Shown here: in pieces, positions 13,125 to 21,160 of the stretch
How positions within the stretch are numbered: position 1 is the first letter of the stretch
Layout of the letters: each line of letters opens with the position of its first letter
Source: a virus
Direction: 5' to 3' (one strand)
Virus record (IMG/VR): IMGVR_UViG_3300047548_000149
Span: 1 to 35,527 of that record
Length of the DNA stretch: 35,527 nt
Made by a program: the position numbers and the translations under genes
The notes under the pieces: generated by a model
Told to the model about the DNA's origin: nothing
Database searches by the model: none
The model's input: only the letters and a program-made list of their open reading frames with translations

Positions 13125-13452
13125 GAAGATATGGTCGCTCTCTATTCTTGTTAATCTTTTCTACAAAGACTTCCTCAAGAGAAGATGTTGTTACTCCATT
13201 GGCATCTAAACCTGCCCATAGGTCAAGAACACGGACAATAATGTCTGCTAGTTCTTCTACCACTTCTCGCTCACCCTTGCTCTTTCTAAGTGCCTCTAGC
13301 ACCTCTGTAGCCTCTGAGTGAATCATTGCAATCTGCTTTGCATAAAATACAAATGCATCCTGCTCCTGAATACGCTTGGTTGGTTCCCAAAAACCCTTAT
13401 CTTGGGCAGTTCTGTGTAAATCTTTTGCTAGTAAGTCAAAGCTTACATTCAT
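13108..13452 (-). CDS. MazG-like nucleotide pyrophosphohydrolase
   Basis: A 114-aa all-helical all-alpha NTP pyrophosphatase. The metal-binding E-x2-E is in IHSEATEVLEAL (E47, E50) and E-x2-D in VEELADIIVRVLD (E67, D70). The C-terminal KINKNRERPYLHG matches the usual K-x2-N-x2-R-P ending. By family it hydrolyses NTPs or dNTPs to monophosphates. In phages it may clean the nucleotide pool or lower host alarmone levels. ATG 13452 overlaps the polymerase stop as ATGA, next to GGAG, so it is coupled to DNA polymerase. Confidence 0.88.
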   Translation of the reverse strand: MNVSFDLLAKDLHRTAQDKGFWEPTKRIQEQDAFVFYAKQIAMIHSEATEVLEALRKSKGEREVVEELADIIVRVLDLWAGLDANGVTTSSLEEVFVEKINKNRERPYLHGVKG

Positions 13453-16400
13453 CGTACAAACTCCTTAATAGTTAATGTTCCAGTTCTAGTTTCTTGCAAT
13501 ACTGGTTTGCAGCGAGTTCCTGGCTTTGCGTTAACCAAAGCATTTGAATACATGCCAGAAAATACAGTAGTTGCAAATAATTCTTTATCGTTATTGGCAA
13601 ATACGATGTTTCCCATCTTATCGCCTTTCTTTGTTTTTCTACCACTAAATGATACCACATACATCTCATCATCGATTAAATTAAGATTCTTCGCTGCAAG
13701 AAACTTGGTAAATGGAGTGTCTGCCTTCTTAATATCCTCTGGAGTGCAGTATTCTGCCATTCTGTTATCTCCTACAAGGATAATATATTGTTTTCCAGTT
13801 TCAATAGTGGTATCTTGCTTATCAAATACGCCTACAGCACCTGTCTTATCTACAAGTTCTACACGACTCCAGCCATCTCCACGCTTAATTGATTTAACCA
13901 TAGCCATTACTAAGAATGAGCCAGTCTCTTCATATTCTTCCAGTGGCTTGATAAAAGCATCCATCCATCGTGGAAGGTCGTTAACAAACTCAGGGATATT
14001 TAGCATTTCATAATAGTGTTCATGCTCATTACCAGTTCTAGGGTTGTCATCAAATGCCGCACCACCAATCTTATTTAAAGACTCAACGGCACGAGCATTG
14101 ATTCCAGAACCCTTTTCACGAGTTACCTTGCGAAAATTCTCGTAAGAAGTATATGGTCTACGCTTAATAATAGCATTAGCAATGTTTTCAGAAATATATT
14201 TGATATTGCCTAGACCAAATCTAATTGCATCTCCTTCGAGTGTGAAGTCTACACCGCCCTCATTGATATGTGGCAAACGAATCTTAATTCCCATACGCTT
14301 TGCTTCGATTAGATACTCTGTACGAGTGTCCTTATCTTTTTCGTTTCGTAGAAGAGAGTGCATAAACTCTACAGGGTAATAACGCTTTAGCCAAGCAGTC
14401 CAATATGAAAGCATAGAATATGCAACGGCGTGAGACTTGTTAAATGAATAACCTGCGTGTGCTTCAAAGTCGTGCCATAGGTTTTGTGCATCATGTGCAT
14501 CAATGTGTTTGCTTGCACCCTTAATGAACTCATCTTTATACTTGTCAAATTCTCTAGCATCCTTTTTCTTACCGATAATCTTACGAACCTTATCGGCTTC
14601 TGCCATAGTCATTCCACCAAGTTTTACACAGGCAAGCATAACTTGTTCCTGATAAAGAATACATCCATAGGTATCTTTTGTAAACTCTTCAATAATTGGA
14701 TGAAGATATGTTACTTTAGACTTACCCTTCTTACGCTTAATATACTCAGCACCAATTGTATTCATAGCTCCTGGACGAACAAGAGCATTTGATGCAGCAA
14801 GTTCATCAAAGTTTGATACACCCATCTTAATCAAGAGGTTTGTATAAGGTACGGTTTCAGCTTGGAATACGCCTCTTGTGTGACCTGCAGTAAGGTCTAG
14901 ATATACTTCTGGGTCTGCCAAGTCAAGTTCTGTTAGGTCAATTTCTTTACCAGTTCTATCCTTGATACTGTTTAGCGTATCATGAATTACGGCAAGAGTT
15001 TTAAGACCTAGAGCATCAATCTTAATCAAACCAATGTCTGCTGCTTGTTCCATATCCACTGCCACTACAGGAATTCGGTCATCACCCTGCGTATCTTTAC
15101 GAGTCTCCATTGGAGCAAACTGAGAAATCTCATCTTTAGCTGTAACGATACCTGCAGCATGCATACCAGTGCCACGAATTCGACCACGAAGTCTGTCTGC
15201 ATACTGAACCACTTCTGGATACTTCTGTCTAAACTCTGCTGTGCTTTTACTTGTAATAAACTCTTCCCAAGTATCTACTTGCTTTAGTGCCTTATTTACT
15301 TCTCCAAGTGGGACATGGAAAGCACGAGCAACATCTCGCACAACACCTTTATCCTTAAAGGTAAGAAATGTAGCAATAGATGCAACATGACCATACTTAG
15401 ATGTTAGATACTCCTTGACTTCACTTCTACGGCGGTCTTCATAGTCTGTATCAATATCAGGAAAGTCATTACGCTCGGGGTTAATGAATCGGAAGAATAG
15501 CAAACCATACTTAATTGGGTCTACTTCTGTAATGCCAAGAGCATAACAAACTAAAGAACCTGCAGCAGAACCACGACCTGGACCAACAAGAATATCATTA
15601 CTCTTAGACCAGTTAATCATATCTGCTACAACAAGAAAGTATGAACTAAAGTTTTTATCTTTAATAATTTCTAGTTCATCATACAAACGCTTTTTATATT
15701 CTTCATTAACTGCAAGACCTTTACGAACAAGCCCAGAGTATGCCAGCTTTTCTAGCTCTGCATGGGGGTCTGTGTATTGGGCTGGTAGAAGGTCTAGGTT
15801 TTTCTTTTCTGTGTACGAGCCGATTTTATCGCTAATTGCTACAGAGTTTTCATATAGGTCTGGTCTGTCAATCCCTTGTGCTTCCATCTTAGTTTTAACA
15901 TCGTTGTGTCCAGACAAATAGATATCGAGTTCAGAGAATGACATCTGACGGTCTCCGTAAAGATAGTCAAGTCGCTGCATAAGGTCTTTAATCTTTGTGC
16001 TACCCTCATAAGTAGAACCCTTTTGAATGTTAGGGTGCGTACCAAGAATAAGCATAATTTCTTCTGCAATACGGTCTTTAGGGTCTGCATAGTGGCAGTC
16101 TAGTGTAACGGTACTCTTTACACCCATCTCATCTGCAAGTTTAAGTAATGCATGATTAAGTTCTGCAGGATTATGTGGCTGCAGTTCCATGTAAAAGTCT
16201 TCACCAAATACTTGCTTAAACCAGTCTGTATATTGTTTAGCAAGCGACATATTGTCATTCTCAATTGCTTTTGCAATAATGCCATTCATACATCCAGATA
16301 GCACAACAAGACCGCTTGAATGCTTTTCTAGAATGTCAAAGTCCATACGAGGCTTCATAAAGAAACCATCATTCCAAGCATCTTCTGATAGCTTGCCTAA

Positions 16401-16709
16401 GTTTTGTAATCCTGCATCATCTTTAGCAAGAATAATTAAATGGTTATAAATTTGGTCTTCCGCTTCACGGTCTTTACGACTACGCTTGTCGAAACGGTCA
16501 TTGGTAAAGTATGCTTCAATACCTAAGATTGGCTTTACGCCTGTTTCTTTTGCTGCATTAAGCATATCAATGTGACCAGACAGTGTTCCATGGTCTGTAA
16601 TAGATAATGCTGTCATACCTAGTTCTTTTGCACGAGTCATAAGCTCAAGTGGTGACGAGAATCCGTCAAGCAAACTATAGTATGAATGCGAGTGATGATT
16701 ATGATACAT
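13449..16709 (-). CDS. dnaE: DNA polymerase III alpha subunit (DnaE type)
   Basis: A 1086-aa C-family replicative polymerase. The N-terminal PHP domain has HNHHSHSYYSLLDG and SITDHGTL. The palm has VGPGRGSAAGSLV at about 375-387 and the catalytic aspartates D418/D420 in FPDIDTDY. The third metal ligand is in IKIDALGLKTL. Further on are YQEQVM, GYSFNKSHAVAYSMLSYWTAWLK, an HhH region, and a C-terminal OB-like segment (SFLVMAMVKSIKRG ... WSRVELVDKTG). It replicates the phage genome with the adjacent helicase, primase and single-strand-binding protein. No separate proofreading epsilon gene is visible; the PHP domain may proofread. GGAG lies 4 bases before the ATG. Confidence 0.96.
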   Translation of the reverse strand: MYHNHHSHSYYSLLDGFSSPLELMTRAKELGMTALSITDHGTLSGHIDMLNAAKETGVKPILGIEAYFTNDRFDKRSRKDREAEDQIYNHLIILAKDDAGLQNLGKLSEDAWNDGFFMKPRMDFDILEKHSSGLVVLSGCMNGIIAKAIENDNMSLAKQYTDWFKQVFGEDFYMELQPHNPAELNHALLKLADEMGVKSTVTLDCHYADPKDRIAEEIMLILGTHPNIQKGSTYEGSTKIKDLMQRLDYLYGDRQMSFSELDIYLSGHNDVKTKMEAQGIDRPDLYENSVAISDKIGSYTEKKNLDLLPAQYTDPHAELEKLAYSGLVRKGLAVNEEYKKRLYDELEIIKDKNFSSYFLVVADMINWSKSNDILVGPGRGSAAGSLVCYALGITEVDPIKYGLLFFRFINPERNDFPDIDTDYEDRRRSEVKEYLTSKYGHVASIATFLTFKDKGVVRDVARAFHVPLGEVNKALKQVDTWEEFITSKSTAEFRQKYPEVVQYADRLRGRIRGTGMHAAGIVTAKDEISQFAPMETRKDTQGDDRIPVVAVDMEQAADIGLIKIDALGLKTLAVIHDTLNSIKDRTGKEIDLTELDLADPEVYLDLTAGHTRGVFQAETVPYTNLLIKMGVSNFDELAASNALVRPGAMNTIGAEYIKRKKGKSKVTYLHPIIEEFTKDTYGCILYQEQVMLACVKLGGMTMAEADKVRKIIGKKKDAREFDKYKDEFIKGASKHIDAHDAQNLWHDFEAHAGYSFNKSHAVAYSMLSYWTAWLKRYYPVEFMHSLLRNEKDKDTRTEYLIEAKRMGIKIRLPHINEGGVDFTLEGDAIRFGLGNIKYISENIANAIIKRRPYTSYENFRKVTREKGSGINARAVESLNKIGGAAFDDNPRTGNEHEHYYEMLNIPEFVNDLPRWMDAFIKPLEEYEETGSFLVMAMVKSIKRGDGWSRVELVDKTGAVGVFDKQDTTIETGKQYIILVGDNRMAEYCTPEDIKKADTPFTKFLAAKNLNLIDDEMYVVSFSGRKTKKGDKMGNIVFANNDKELFATTVFSGMYSNALVNAKPGTRCKPVLQETRTGTLTIKEFVR

Positions 16710-16724
16710 TAAACTCCAATGATA

Positions 16725-16763
16725 GTGGGACGGTAGAATACACTACCGCCCCCACTTTGTCAA
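16725..16763 (-). promoter_or_regulatory. Strong hairpin and possible promoter between ssb and dnaE
   Basis: Bases 16743-16755 pair with 16725-16736 (12 pairs including one G-U, one bulged G, 6-nt loop). No T-run follows. A TTGACA at 16763-16758 is 17 bases from TATTCT at 16740-16735, so the same DNA can be read as a promoter for dnaE whose -10 box begins in the hairpin loop. It could instead attenuate read-through from the ssb promoter, giving more SSB than polymerase. Confidence 0.5.
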
Positions 16764-16765
16764 TA

Positions 16766-17416
16766 TTACCAGTCTACTGAGGTGCTGGCGGTTGAGTCTA
16801 CATCTAGACCCATATAGAAACCTTCTTGGTCGGTATACGCAACTTGACGAGTAGCGGTTTTCATCAAATCAAATGGTTCAACGCCGCTAAAGTCAAATGG
16901 TGTTTCATCGACTGCACCTGGAATCAAAACATAGTTTGTTGAAGTTCCAGTTCCGTTTCTGCGAAGTGACCAAACGAGATTGGTAATAGAACCAGTTTCA
17001 TCGTCAAAGTCGCTAATAGTGTTAGTAGTTGTTGATTTAGGACCAACGCCTTGTGACCAAATGGCTACATAGTTTTCTTCATTATCATACACATAAACAT
17101 TTGTGTAAAAACGAAGCTTTGCTTTCCATCCAGCTTTTGGGTCTTTACGATTTTGTTCGCAACCATAGCAACGACCTTCATCGTCCATAGAGCAAAGTGC
17201 TTTACGGCGATAATCTTTTGGATTTGTATGTTCTGCGACTACAATAGCTTGACCTAGCTTTTCGTCATAATTTTTTGAATCGGCACTAAGTTCGTTAACA
17301 AAACGAAGCTTGACCTTCTGTCCATCGTCTAGCTTAAGCCAACGACCCTTTGGACCTTCTGCTGCACGAGCATCAATCTCTTTGTGTGCTTGTTTTAGCG
17401 ATTTTACAATTGCCAT
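16766..17416 (-). CDS. gp32-like single-stranded DNA-binding protein
   Basis: A 216-aa protein. An OB-fold-like N-terminal half (GRWLKLDDGQKVKLRFVNEL) contains a zinc site with H63 and C75-x7-C83-x2-C86, close in order and spacing to the H-C-C-C site of T4 gp32. Aromatic-rich strands follow (AKLRFYTNVYVYDNEENYVAIW). The N-terminus is basic (IVKSLKQAHKEID), like the cooperativity region of gp32, but the acidic tail is short. It should coat single strands at the fork. It has its own promoter (17469-17497) and a 46-base leader with a hairpin, consistent with high and possibly self-regulated expression. Confidence 0.82.
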   Translation of the reverse strand: MAIVKSLKQAHKEIDARAAEGPKGRWLKLDDGQKVKLRFVNELSADSKNYDEKLGQAIVVAEHTNPKDYRRKALCSMDDEGRCYGCEQNRKDPKAGWKAKLRFYTNVYVYDNEENYVAIWSQGVGPKSTTTNTISDFDDETGSITNLVWSLRRNGTGTSTNYVLIPGAVDETPFDFSGVEPFDLMKTATRQVAYTDQEGFYMGLDVDSTASTSVDW

Positions 17417-17441
17417 TTATATCATCTCTTTCTAAATAGTT

Positions 17442-17458
17442 GAACCTATAGGTGGTTC
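17442..17458 (-). promoter_or_regulatory. Hairpin in the ssb leader
   Basis: GAACC and GGTTC enclose ACCTATA in the short leader between the ssb promoter and its ATG 17416. T4 gp32 is known to repress its own translation through a structured leader. A parallel here is possible but unproven. No strong Shine-Dalgarno is visible (AAAGAG about 9 bases upstream). Confidence 0.35.
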
Positions 17459-17468
17459 GTGTAGGATA

Positions 17469-17497
17469 AGTATATCAGAGTTGGAACAATAAGTCAA
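17469..17497 (-). promoter_or_regulatory. Sigma70-type promoter of ssb
   Basis: TTGACT at 17497-17492, a 17-bp spacer, TATACT at 17474-17469, then TATCCTA. The 10 bases around -35 (CACTTGAC) also match the promoter at 3879-3907. It overlaps the end of the primase gene. Confidence 0.8.
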
Positions 17498-18425
17498 GTG
17501 TCTTGTTGTCCATGGCTGATAAAATTTCTTCTTTAGTCATGTCCCCTATGTCCTTTTTTCCCTCTGGAATAGGAATAATGCTTATATCTCTAGACTTTAT
17601 ATTATCTGTAATCTTCTTTACAAAAGACTGCCCAGCATCGTCTGAGTCTGGTGCTAGAATAATCTTAGTTGCGTACTTTTCAAGCAGTTTTATTTGCTCT
17701 CTACTGATATTTGCTCCTAAAGTAGCTACTGCTGGAAATCCCATCTGATAAAGTTTAATTGCATCAAATGATGACTCTACCACAATGATATCTTGGAACT
17801 TACATCTATTTAGATTAAATAGAACCTTAGAGCGTGGTAAGTTAGTAGAGTTCTTGAATGACTTACCCTCAATTGAACGAGCAACAAATCCAACATACAT
17901 TCCATTTTCTGTTTGTACTGGAACTGTTACCATATCTTGGTTTACTGAATATCCCAAGTGAAAAGCAAGTACATCGCTCCTAGAAATCCCCCGAAGATTA
18001 AAGTAGCCCATGCTGCGGTCAGAATTAAGGCAATCGTTGTGAAGGCGTTTGATAAGGTCGGAGTCGAATGGCTCCAGGTCTTTAGTCTTGTTAGTTTCTG
18101 TAAAAATTTGCTTTGCAAAATCTGTCTCCTTTGCTGCAGAGCTAATCATTCTATTTGCTTCAAAGTATGAACGCTTTGTAGTTTTCATTACAAAGTCTAG
18201 CAATGTTCCATTCTCTCCACAGGAGAAACAAAGAAACAGTCCTTTTTCTTTATCTACTTCGCAAGCAGGTGTGTGTCTGTTATTATGAAACGGACAAAAT
18301 ATTAAAAAGTGAGACTCAAGCTCTGAGCCTATAGTTATACCGCATTGGGCGAGAACTTCTTTAACCTGTCCTTGGGTATAGGATTCATTGGTATTAGTCT
18401 TGTTCCGACTACTGCCTGATAGCAT
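17475..18425 (-). CDS. DnaG-type primase
   Basis: A 316-aa primase. A CHC2-type zinc finger (C44, H47, C66, C69: CPFHNN ... FLCFSCG) is followed by the RNA polymerase core with LGYSVNQDMVTVPV and GFVARSI, and a TOPRIM domain with E217 in IIVVESSFDAIKL and D260-x-D262 in LAPDSDDAG, then KDIGDM. It is shorter than cellular DnaG (about 600 aa) because the helicase-interaction domain is missing. It lays RNA primers for DnaE. Its first 91 bases overlap the upstream gene. The ATG is supported by AAGG 10 bases before. Confidence 0.92.
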   Translation of the reverse strand: MLSGSSRNKTNTNESYTQGQVKEVLAQCGITIGSELESHFLIFCPFHNNRHTPACEVDKEKGLFLCFSCGENGTLLDFVMKTTKRSYFEANRMISSAAKETDFAKQIFTETNKTKDLEPFDSDLIKRLHNDCLNSDRSMGYFNLRGISRSDVLAFHLGYSVNQDMVTVPVQTENGMYVGFVARSIEGKSFKNSTNLPRSKVLFNLNRCKFQDIIVVESSFDAIKLYQMGFPAVATLGANISREQIKLLEKYATKIILAPDSDDAGQSFVKKITDNIKSRDISIIPIPEGKKDIGDMTKEEILSAMDNKTLDLLFQL

Positions 18426-18664
18426 CTTGCTTTTGCCTTTCCAACATATACTCCATATCTTGTATATTTAAAATTGTACCCAGCCGTAGTATACTCTATT
18501 GTAAATACTGGGTCAAGGTCTAAATGAGGGATATATCCCTTATTTCTCATGTACTCTTCGGCAATAATTTCATATTTCGCCCTTAAGCGAATAATGTCTT
18601 TGTCATCATGGATAGTCCCATTAAAATCAAAATTATGAATCTTTTTGTGAGTTGCGTACTCCAT
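18335..18664 (-). CDS. Unknown 109-aa protein overlapping primase start
   Basis: A 109-aa basic protein without a recognised family (DFNGTIHDDKDIIRLRAKYE, FTIEYTTAGYNFKYTRYGVY). The N-terminal half is helical and the C-terminal half beta-rich. Its last 91 bases overlap the primase start in another frame, which binds the two translations together. It has no Shine-Dalgarno; TATAAT ends exactly 6 bases before the ATG, suggesting a leaderless message starting here. Confidence 0.7.
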   Translation of the reverse strand: MEYATHKKIHNFDFNGTIHDDKDIIRLRAKYEIIAEEYMRNKGYIPHLDLDPVFTIEYTTAGYNFKYTRYGVYVGKAKARCYQAVVGTRLIPMNPIPKDRLKKFSPNAV

Positions 18665-18670
18665 TCACCA

Positions 18671-18676
18671 ATTATA
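18671..18676 (-). promoter_or_regulatory. TATAAT box 6 bases before ATG 18664
   Basis: GAGG-TATAAT-TGGTGA-ATG in the 24-base gap after endonuclease VII. No -35 hexamer is visible. It would start a leaderless message for the 109-aa protein and primase. Confidence 0.5.
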
Positions 18677-18688
18677 CCTCAAATCGGA

Positions 18689-19150
18689 CTAGAAATTAGG
18701 GTCTGACAGATAATCAGCTGCTCTTCTTAGAACCTCTGGACTATCCTTTAGCATTCCTATCGCTCTATTGCAAGCATTGCATAGGAGACCTCTTACTTTT
18801 CCAGTTTTATGGTCATGGTCTACAGATAAAGAGTTTTTAGTCTTACACTCTTCTTTGCATATCGCACACACATACCCCTGTGACTCTAACATTGCTGCAT
18901 AGTCTTCTATAGTTATACCATATAGCCTTTTTAGTTCTTCTTTTCTTTTTGCTAGAGGGTCTTTTTCTTTTCTTCTTGACTCTCTTATTTGCCTTTTAAC
19001 TTTTTCAATAGGATTACTTGCATATTTTTCTCTTTGCATAGAATTATGACACTCTCTGCAATAAGTCTGATATCCATCTCTTCTATTTGACCTATTAAAG
19101 CTATCTACTGGCAACTCTAGTTTACACCTAGGGCATATTTTTATTTTCAT
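18689..19150 (-). CDS. Endonuclease VII-type HNH resolvase
   Basis: A 153-aa protein. The C-terminal half is a clear Endonuclease_7 domain: YGITIEDYAAMLESQGYVC, zinc cysteines C95/C98 and C124/C127, and the catalytic DHDHKTGKVRGLLCNACN core (D111, H112). An N-terminal extra zinc finger (C6, C9, C31, C34: CPRCKLELP ... YCREC) is joined by a long basic helix. T4 endonuclease VII debranches DNA before packaging. Free-standing relatives also act as homing endonucleases. Its position between helicase and primase, with its own promoter-like box, fits either a resident resolvase or a mobile insert. Confidence 0.9.
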   Translation of the reverse strand: MKIKICPRCKLELPVDSFNRSNRRDGYQTYCRECHNSMQREKYASNPIEKVKRQIRESRRKEKDPLAKRKEELKRLYGITIEDYAAMLESQGYVCAICKEECKTKNSLSVDHDHKTGKVRGLLCNACNRAIGMLKDSPEVLRRAADYLSDPNF

Positions 19151-19173
19151 ATGCCAATTATATCATATGCCAA
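19147..19173 (-). repeat. Tandem 11-bp repeat covering the endonuclease VII start
   Basis: TTGGCATATGA occurs twice, at 19173-19163 and 19157-19147, separated by 5 bases. The second copy contains the ATG of endonuclease VII. TATAAT at 19162-19157 lies across the junction, ending 6 bases before the ATG. Each copy has the palindrome CATATG, so a dimeric regulator could bind the pair. Confidence 0.5.
19157..19162 (-). promoter_or_regulatory. TATAAT box 6 bases before ATG 19150
   Basis: GA-TATAAT-TGGCAT-ATG before endonuclease VII, between the two copies of an 11-bp repeat. No Shine-Dalgarno precedes the ATG, so a leaderless message is likely. Confidence 0.5.
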
Positions 19174-19174
19174 A

Positions 19175-20401
19175 TTATAAAAAGCTAGAATCTTCTACCT
19201 CTCTAAACTTTCCCTTGTCAAAATCTACCTCTAGGATAAAGTCTCCAAGGAATCCATGCCTATTTTTTCTAAATGCACACTCTAGAACATCTGTATTTTG
19301 CTTTCTACCCATTGCTAAAACAAAGTCAGCATCGTAGGCAATCTGTCTTGACCATGCTACCTGTCCTAATTGTGGGACAGATTCTAGGTCTGTTGCATCA
19401 TCTGGTGTAGCAGATGCAATAGCAATAATTGGAACTTGTTCTGAAATTGCCAAAAGCTTTAGTTCTCTAGACAAGTTCTTAATCTTTACAGTCTCATTTG
19501 CATTAGTGTTAGAATTATCAGTCATTAACTGTAAGTAGTCAATAAACACAATGTCTGGTTTATACTGGTCAATCTTTGCCCTAATAACACTTGGCGTTAC
19601 TGCACCTTCGCCATCACCTGAGATAATCTTAAATGGCGACTTACCTACAAGGTTTTCGTCAGCCCATTCTTTAAAGTCTTCTTGGTCAACTTTTCCAGAA
19701 GACATAACTCTATGGCTAAACTTTCCATCTCCAATTACTGTAAAGATACGATTTCGTACTTCATTCTCAGTCATTTCAAGCGATAGAATCATTGGCACAC
19801 GACCAGCTTTCCAAGCCTGTACTGCAAAATATAGTGCCAGCCAAGACTTACCAATTGCAGGATAGGCTAGCAAAATACCTAATTGTCCTTTTGAGATTCC
19901 CATTGGGAGGCAGACATCGAACGATGGGATATTGGTGCGGATTCCAATGTCTCCGTTCTTAGCAGCTTCACGAGTCTTTTCAAAATGAGCCAAGGCATCT
20001 TCAACATCTGTAACTTCAACATCACGAACCTTTGCTGTTATTCTAGAGAGATTTGACACTGCACCGTTTACAAAGTCAAGTGCTTTACTTGTCTCTCCGT
20101 TTTGTAATAACTCTGCAGACTGTCTAAGGGTTTTTCTAAGTGTTTCATCTAGAAAAGCTTCTTTTAGTTTATTTACATGATAAACAGTAGGACCAACCTC
20201 TACAGGCTCAAAGTCCCTGAATCTAGTTTCTAGAATCTCTATACTTGGAATCTGCTTTGTATCATTGTAATAATCCTTGATGAATTCCCAAACATCACCA
20301 CAATTTTTCATCATTGGGTCTATTGCGTTTTCAAAAAGAATGTGGATATCTTTATTCTTACATACTGCAGATAATACTTCTACTTCTTCACGAATTGTCA
20401 T
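19175..20401 (-). CDS. DnaB-type replicative helicase
   Basis: A 408-aa helicase. The N-terminal part (1-125) is helical. The RecA-like motor has a Walker A variant LAYPAIGKSW (179-187, first Gly replaced by Ala), SLEM at 207-210, Walker B IVFIDYLQLM (D288), the ELKLLAISEQVPIIAIASATP motif and a final FRKNRHGFLGDF arginine-finger region. It unwinds the fork ahead of DnaE and partners the primase. I chose ATG 20401, with AAGGA 8 bases upstream, rather than TTG 20419. It overlaps the upstream small gene by 14 bases. Confidence 0.92.
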   Translation of the reverse strand: MTIREEVEVLSAVCKNKDIHILFENAIDPMMKNCGDVWEFIKDYYNDTKQIPSIEILETRFRDFEPVEVGPTVYHVNKLKEAFLDETLRKTLRQSAELLQNGETSKALDFVNGAVSNLSRITAKVRDVEVTDVEDALAHFEKTREAAKNGDIGIRTNIPSFDVCLPMGISKGQLGILLAYPAIGKSWLALYFAVQAWKAGRVPMILSLEMTENEVRNRIFTVIGDGKFSHRVMSSGKVDQEDFKEWADENLVGKSPFKIISGDGEGAVTPSVIRAKIDQYKPDIVFIDYLQLMTDNSNTNANETVKIKNLSRELKLLAISEQVPIIAIASATPDDATDLESVPQLGQVAWSRQIAYDADFVLAMGRKQNTDVLECAFRKNRHGFLGDFILEVDFDKGKFREVEDSSFL

Positions 20402-20723
20402 CAACCATTTCCTTAACAATCTTTTGAGTCATTACTCTTCTTTCAGCCCTAAGTCTATCATCTCGTTCTTTATCTGTCAATGTCTTAATTAAAACTTCGC
20501 AGTTGTTATAAAACCAATTTAGAGGATGACCCTCTTTATTTAAAGTGAAATAATAATCTATGGCTTTTTCTACATTCTCTTCGGAGAAGTCTTCAATAAG
20601 TGAGACCATTGCCCACTTTTCTTTATACTTATTTATTGGTAAAACCTTTCCATATCTAGTTTTGTACTTATTAGCATAATATGCGAGCATACCAAATGCT
20701 GCACTAGACTGGTCTTTAGTCAC
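20388..20723 (-). CDS. Small helical protein, possible helicase loader
   Basis: An about 111-aa helical protein starting at GTG 20723, which has GGAGG 6 bases upstream (the neighbouring TTG 20726 is too close). Segments SAAFGMLAYYANKYKTRYGK, FSEENVEKAIDYYF and NWFYNNCEVLIKTLTDKERD fit a compact helical DNA-replication accessory protein, of the size of the C-terminal half of gp59-type loaders. The only real evidence for a loader role is its position, coupled directly upstream of the helicase. No family recognised by eye. Confidence 0.7.
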   Translation of the reverse strand: MTKDQSSAAFGMLAYYANKYKTRYGKVLPINKYKEKWAMVSLIEDFSEENVEKAIDYYFTLNKEGHPLNWFYNNCEVLIKTLTDKERDDRLRAERRVMTQKIVKEMVDDNS

Positions 20724-20916
20724 CAAGTTCCTCCGAAATTTCTTCTACTTTTTCTTTTAGCTTTGCTTCAACAAACTTATAAACTCTTTCAGTTGCTTCC
20801 CCAACTGATTCTCCTTGTCTGACATAATCCTCAACGCCAATGTCAACATGTAGGCTTTCGTAGTTGCCTAAGTTCTTAACAAACTTAAGACCAACCTTAA
20901 CCGTGGTTGTGTTCAT
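20716..20916 (-). CDS. Small conserved phage protein of unknown function
   Basis: A 66-aa protein starting MNTTTVKVGLKFVKNLGNYE and continuing SLHVDIGVEDYV ... EATERVYKFVEAKLKEK. The strand pattern 'F-x-NLGNYES-x-x-x-x-x-G' followed by a long amphipathic helix recurs in many phages, without known function. I chose ATG 20916, with GAGGAAAAG just upstream, over ATG 20961, which would overlap the preceding gene by 65 bases. The acidic end (EVEEISEELGD pattern) overlaps the next gene by 8 bases. Confidence 0.78.
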   Translation of the reverse strand: MNTTTVKVGLKFVKNLGNYESLHVDIGVEDYVRQGESVGEATERVYKFVEAKLKEKVEEISEELGD

Positions 20917-21160
20917 TCTTTTCCTCATTACCCATAGTAAATCCAAGAGGAGTTCTGTCATCTTCAGGTTCTAATAACCTTGCCAACTGAGTCCACCTAT
21001 CGGAAATAGCGATTATTGCCTCTAGGTCTCTATTAAACCTAGCAATCTTAAGTGCTTCGTTCAAAGCTTTTGCACTCTGAATATATGCACTATCTGATGA
21101 TACCACTAGGTGACTGGACTTGTCAACTATTTTTTTAGCTTTTTCTTTTTTCTTAAACAT
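20897..21160 (-). CDS. Unknown small helical protein
   Basis: An 87-aa protein with a very basic N-terminus (MFKKKEKAKKIVDK) and a helical core (SAYIQSAKALNEALKIARFN, LEAIIAISDRWTQLARLLEP). No family recognised. The start shares a base with the upstream stop (TAATG), and the end overlaps the next gene by 20 bases. It is part of the early small-gene run leading into the replication module. Confidence 0.72.
   Translation of the reverse strand: MFKKKEKAKKIVDKSSHLVVSSDSAYIQSAKALNEALKIARFNRDLEAIIAISDRWTQLARLLEPEDDRTPLGFTMGNEEKNEHNHG

Noticed and set aside
13507-14013. Plus-strand open frame of 168 aa opposite dnaE
   Set aside because: Shadow of the polymerase coding strand. No domain and no Shine-Dalgarno, and all other genes are on the minus strand.
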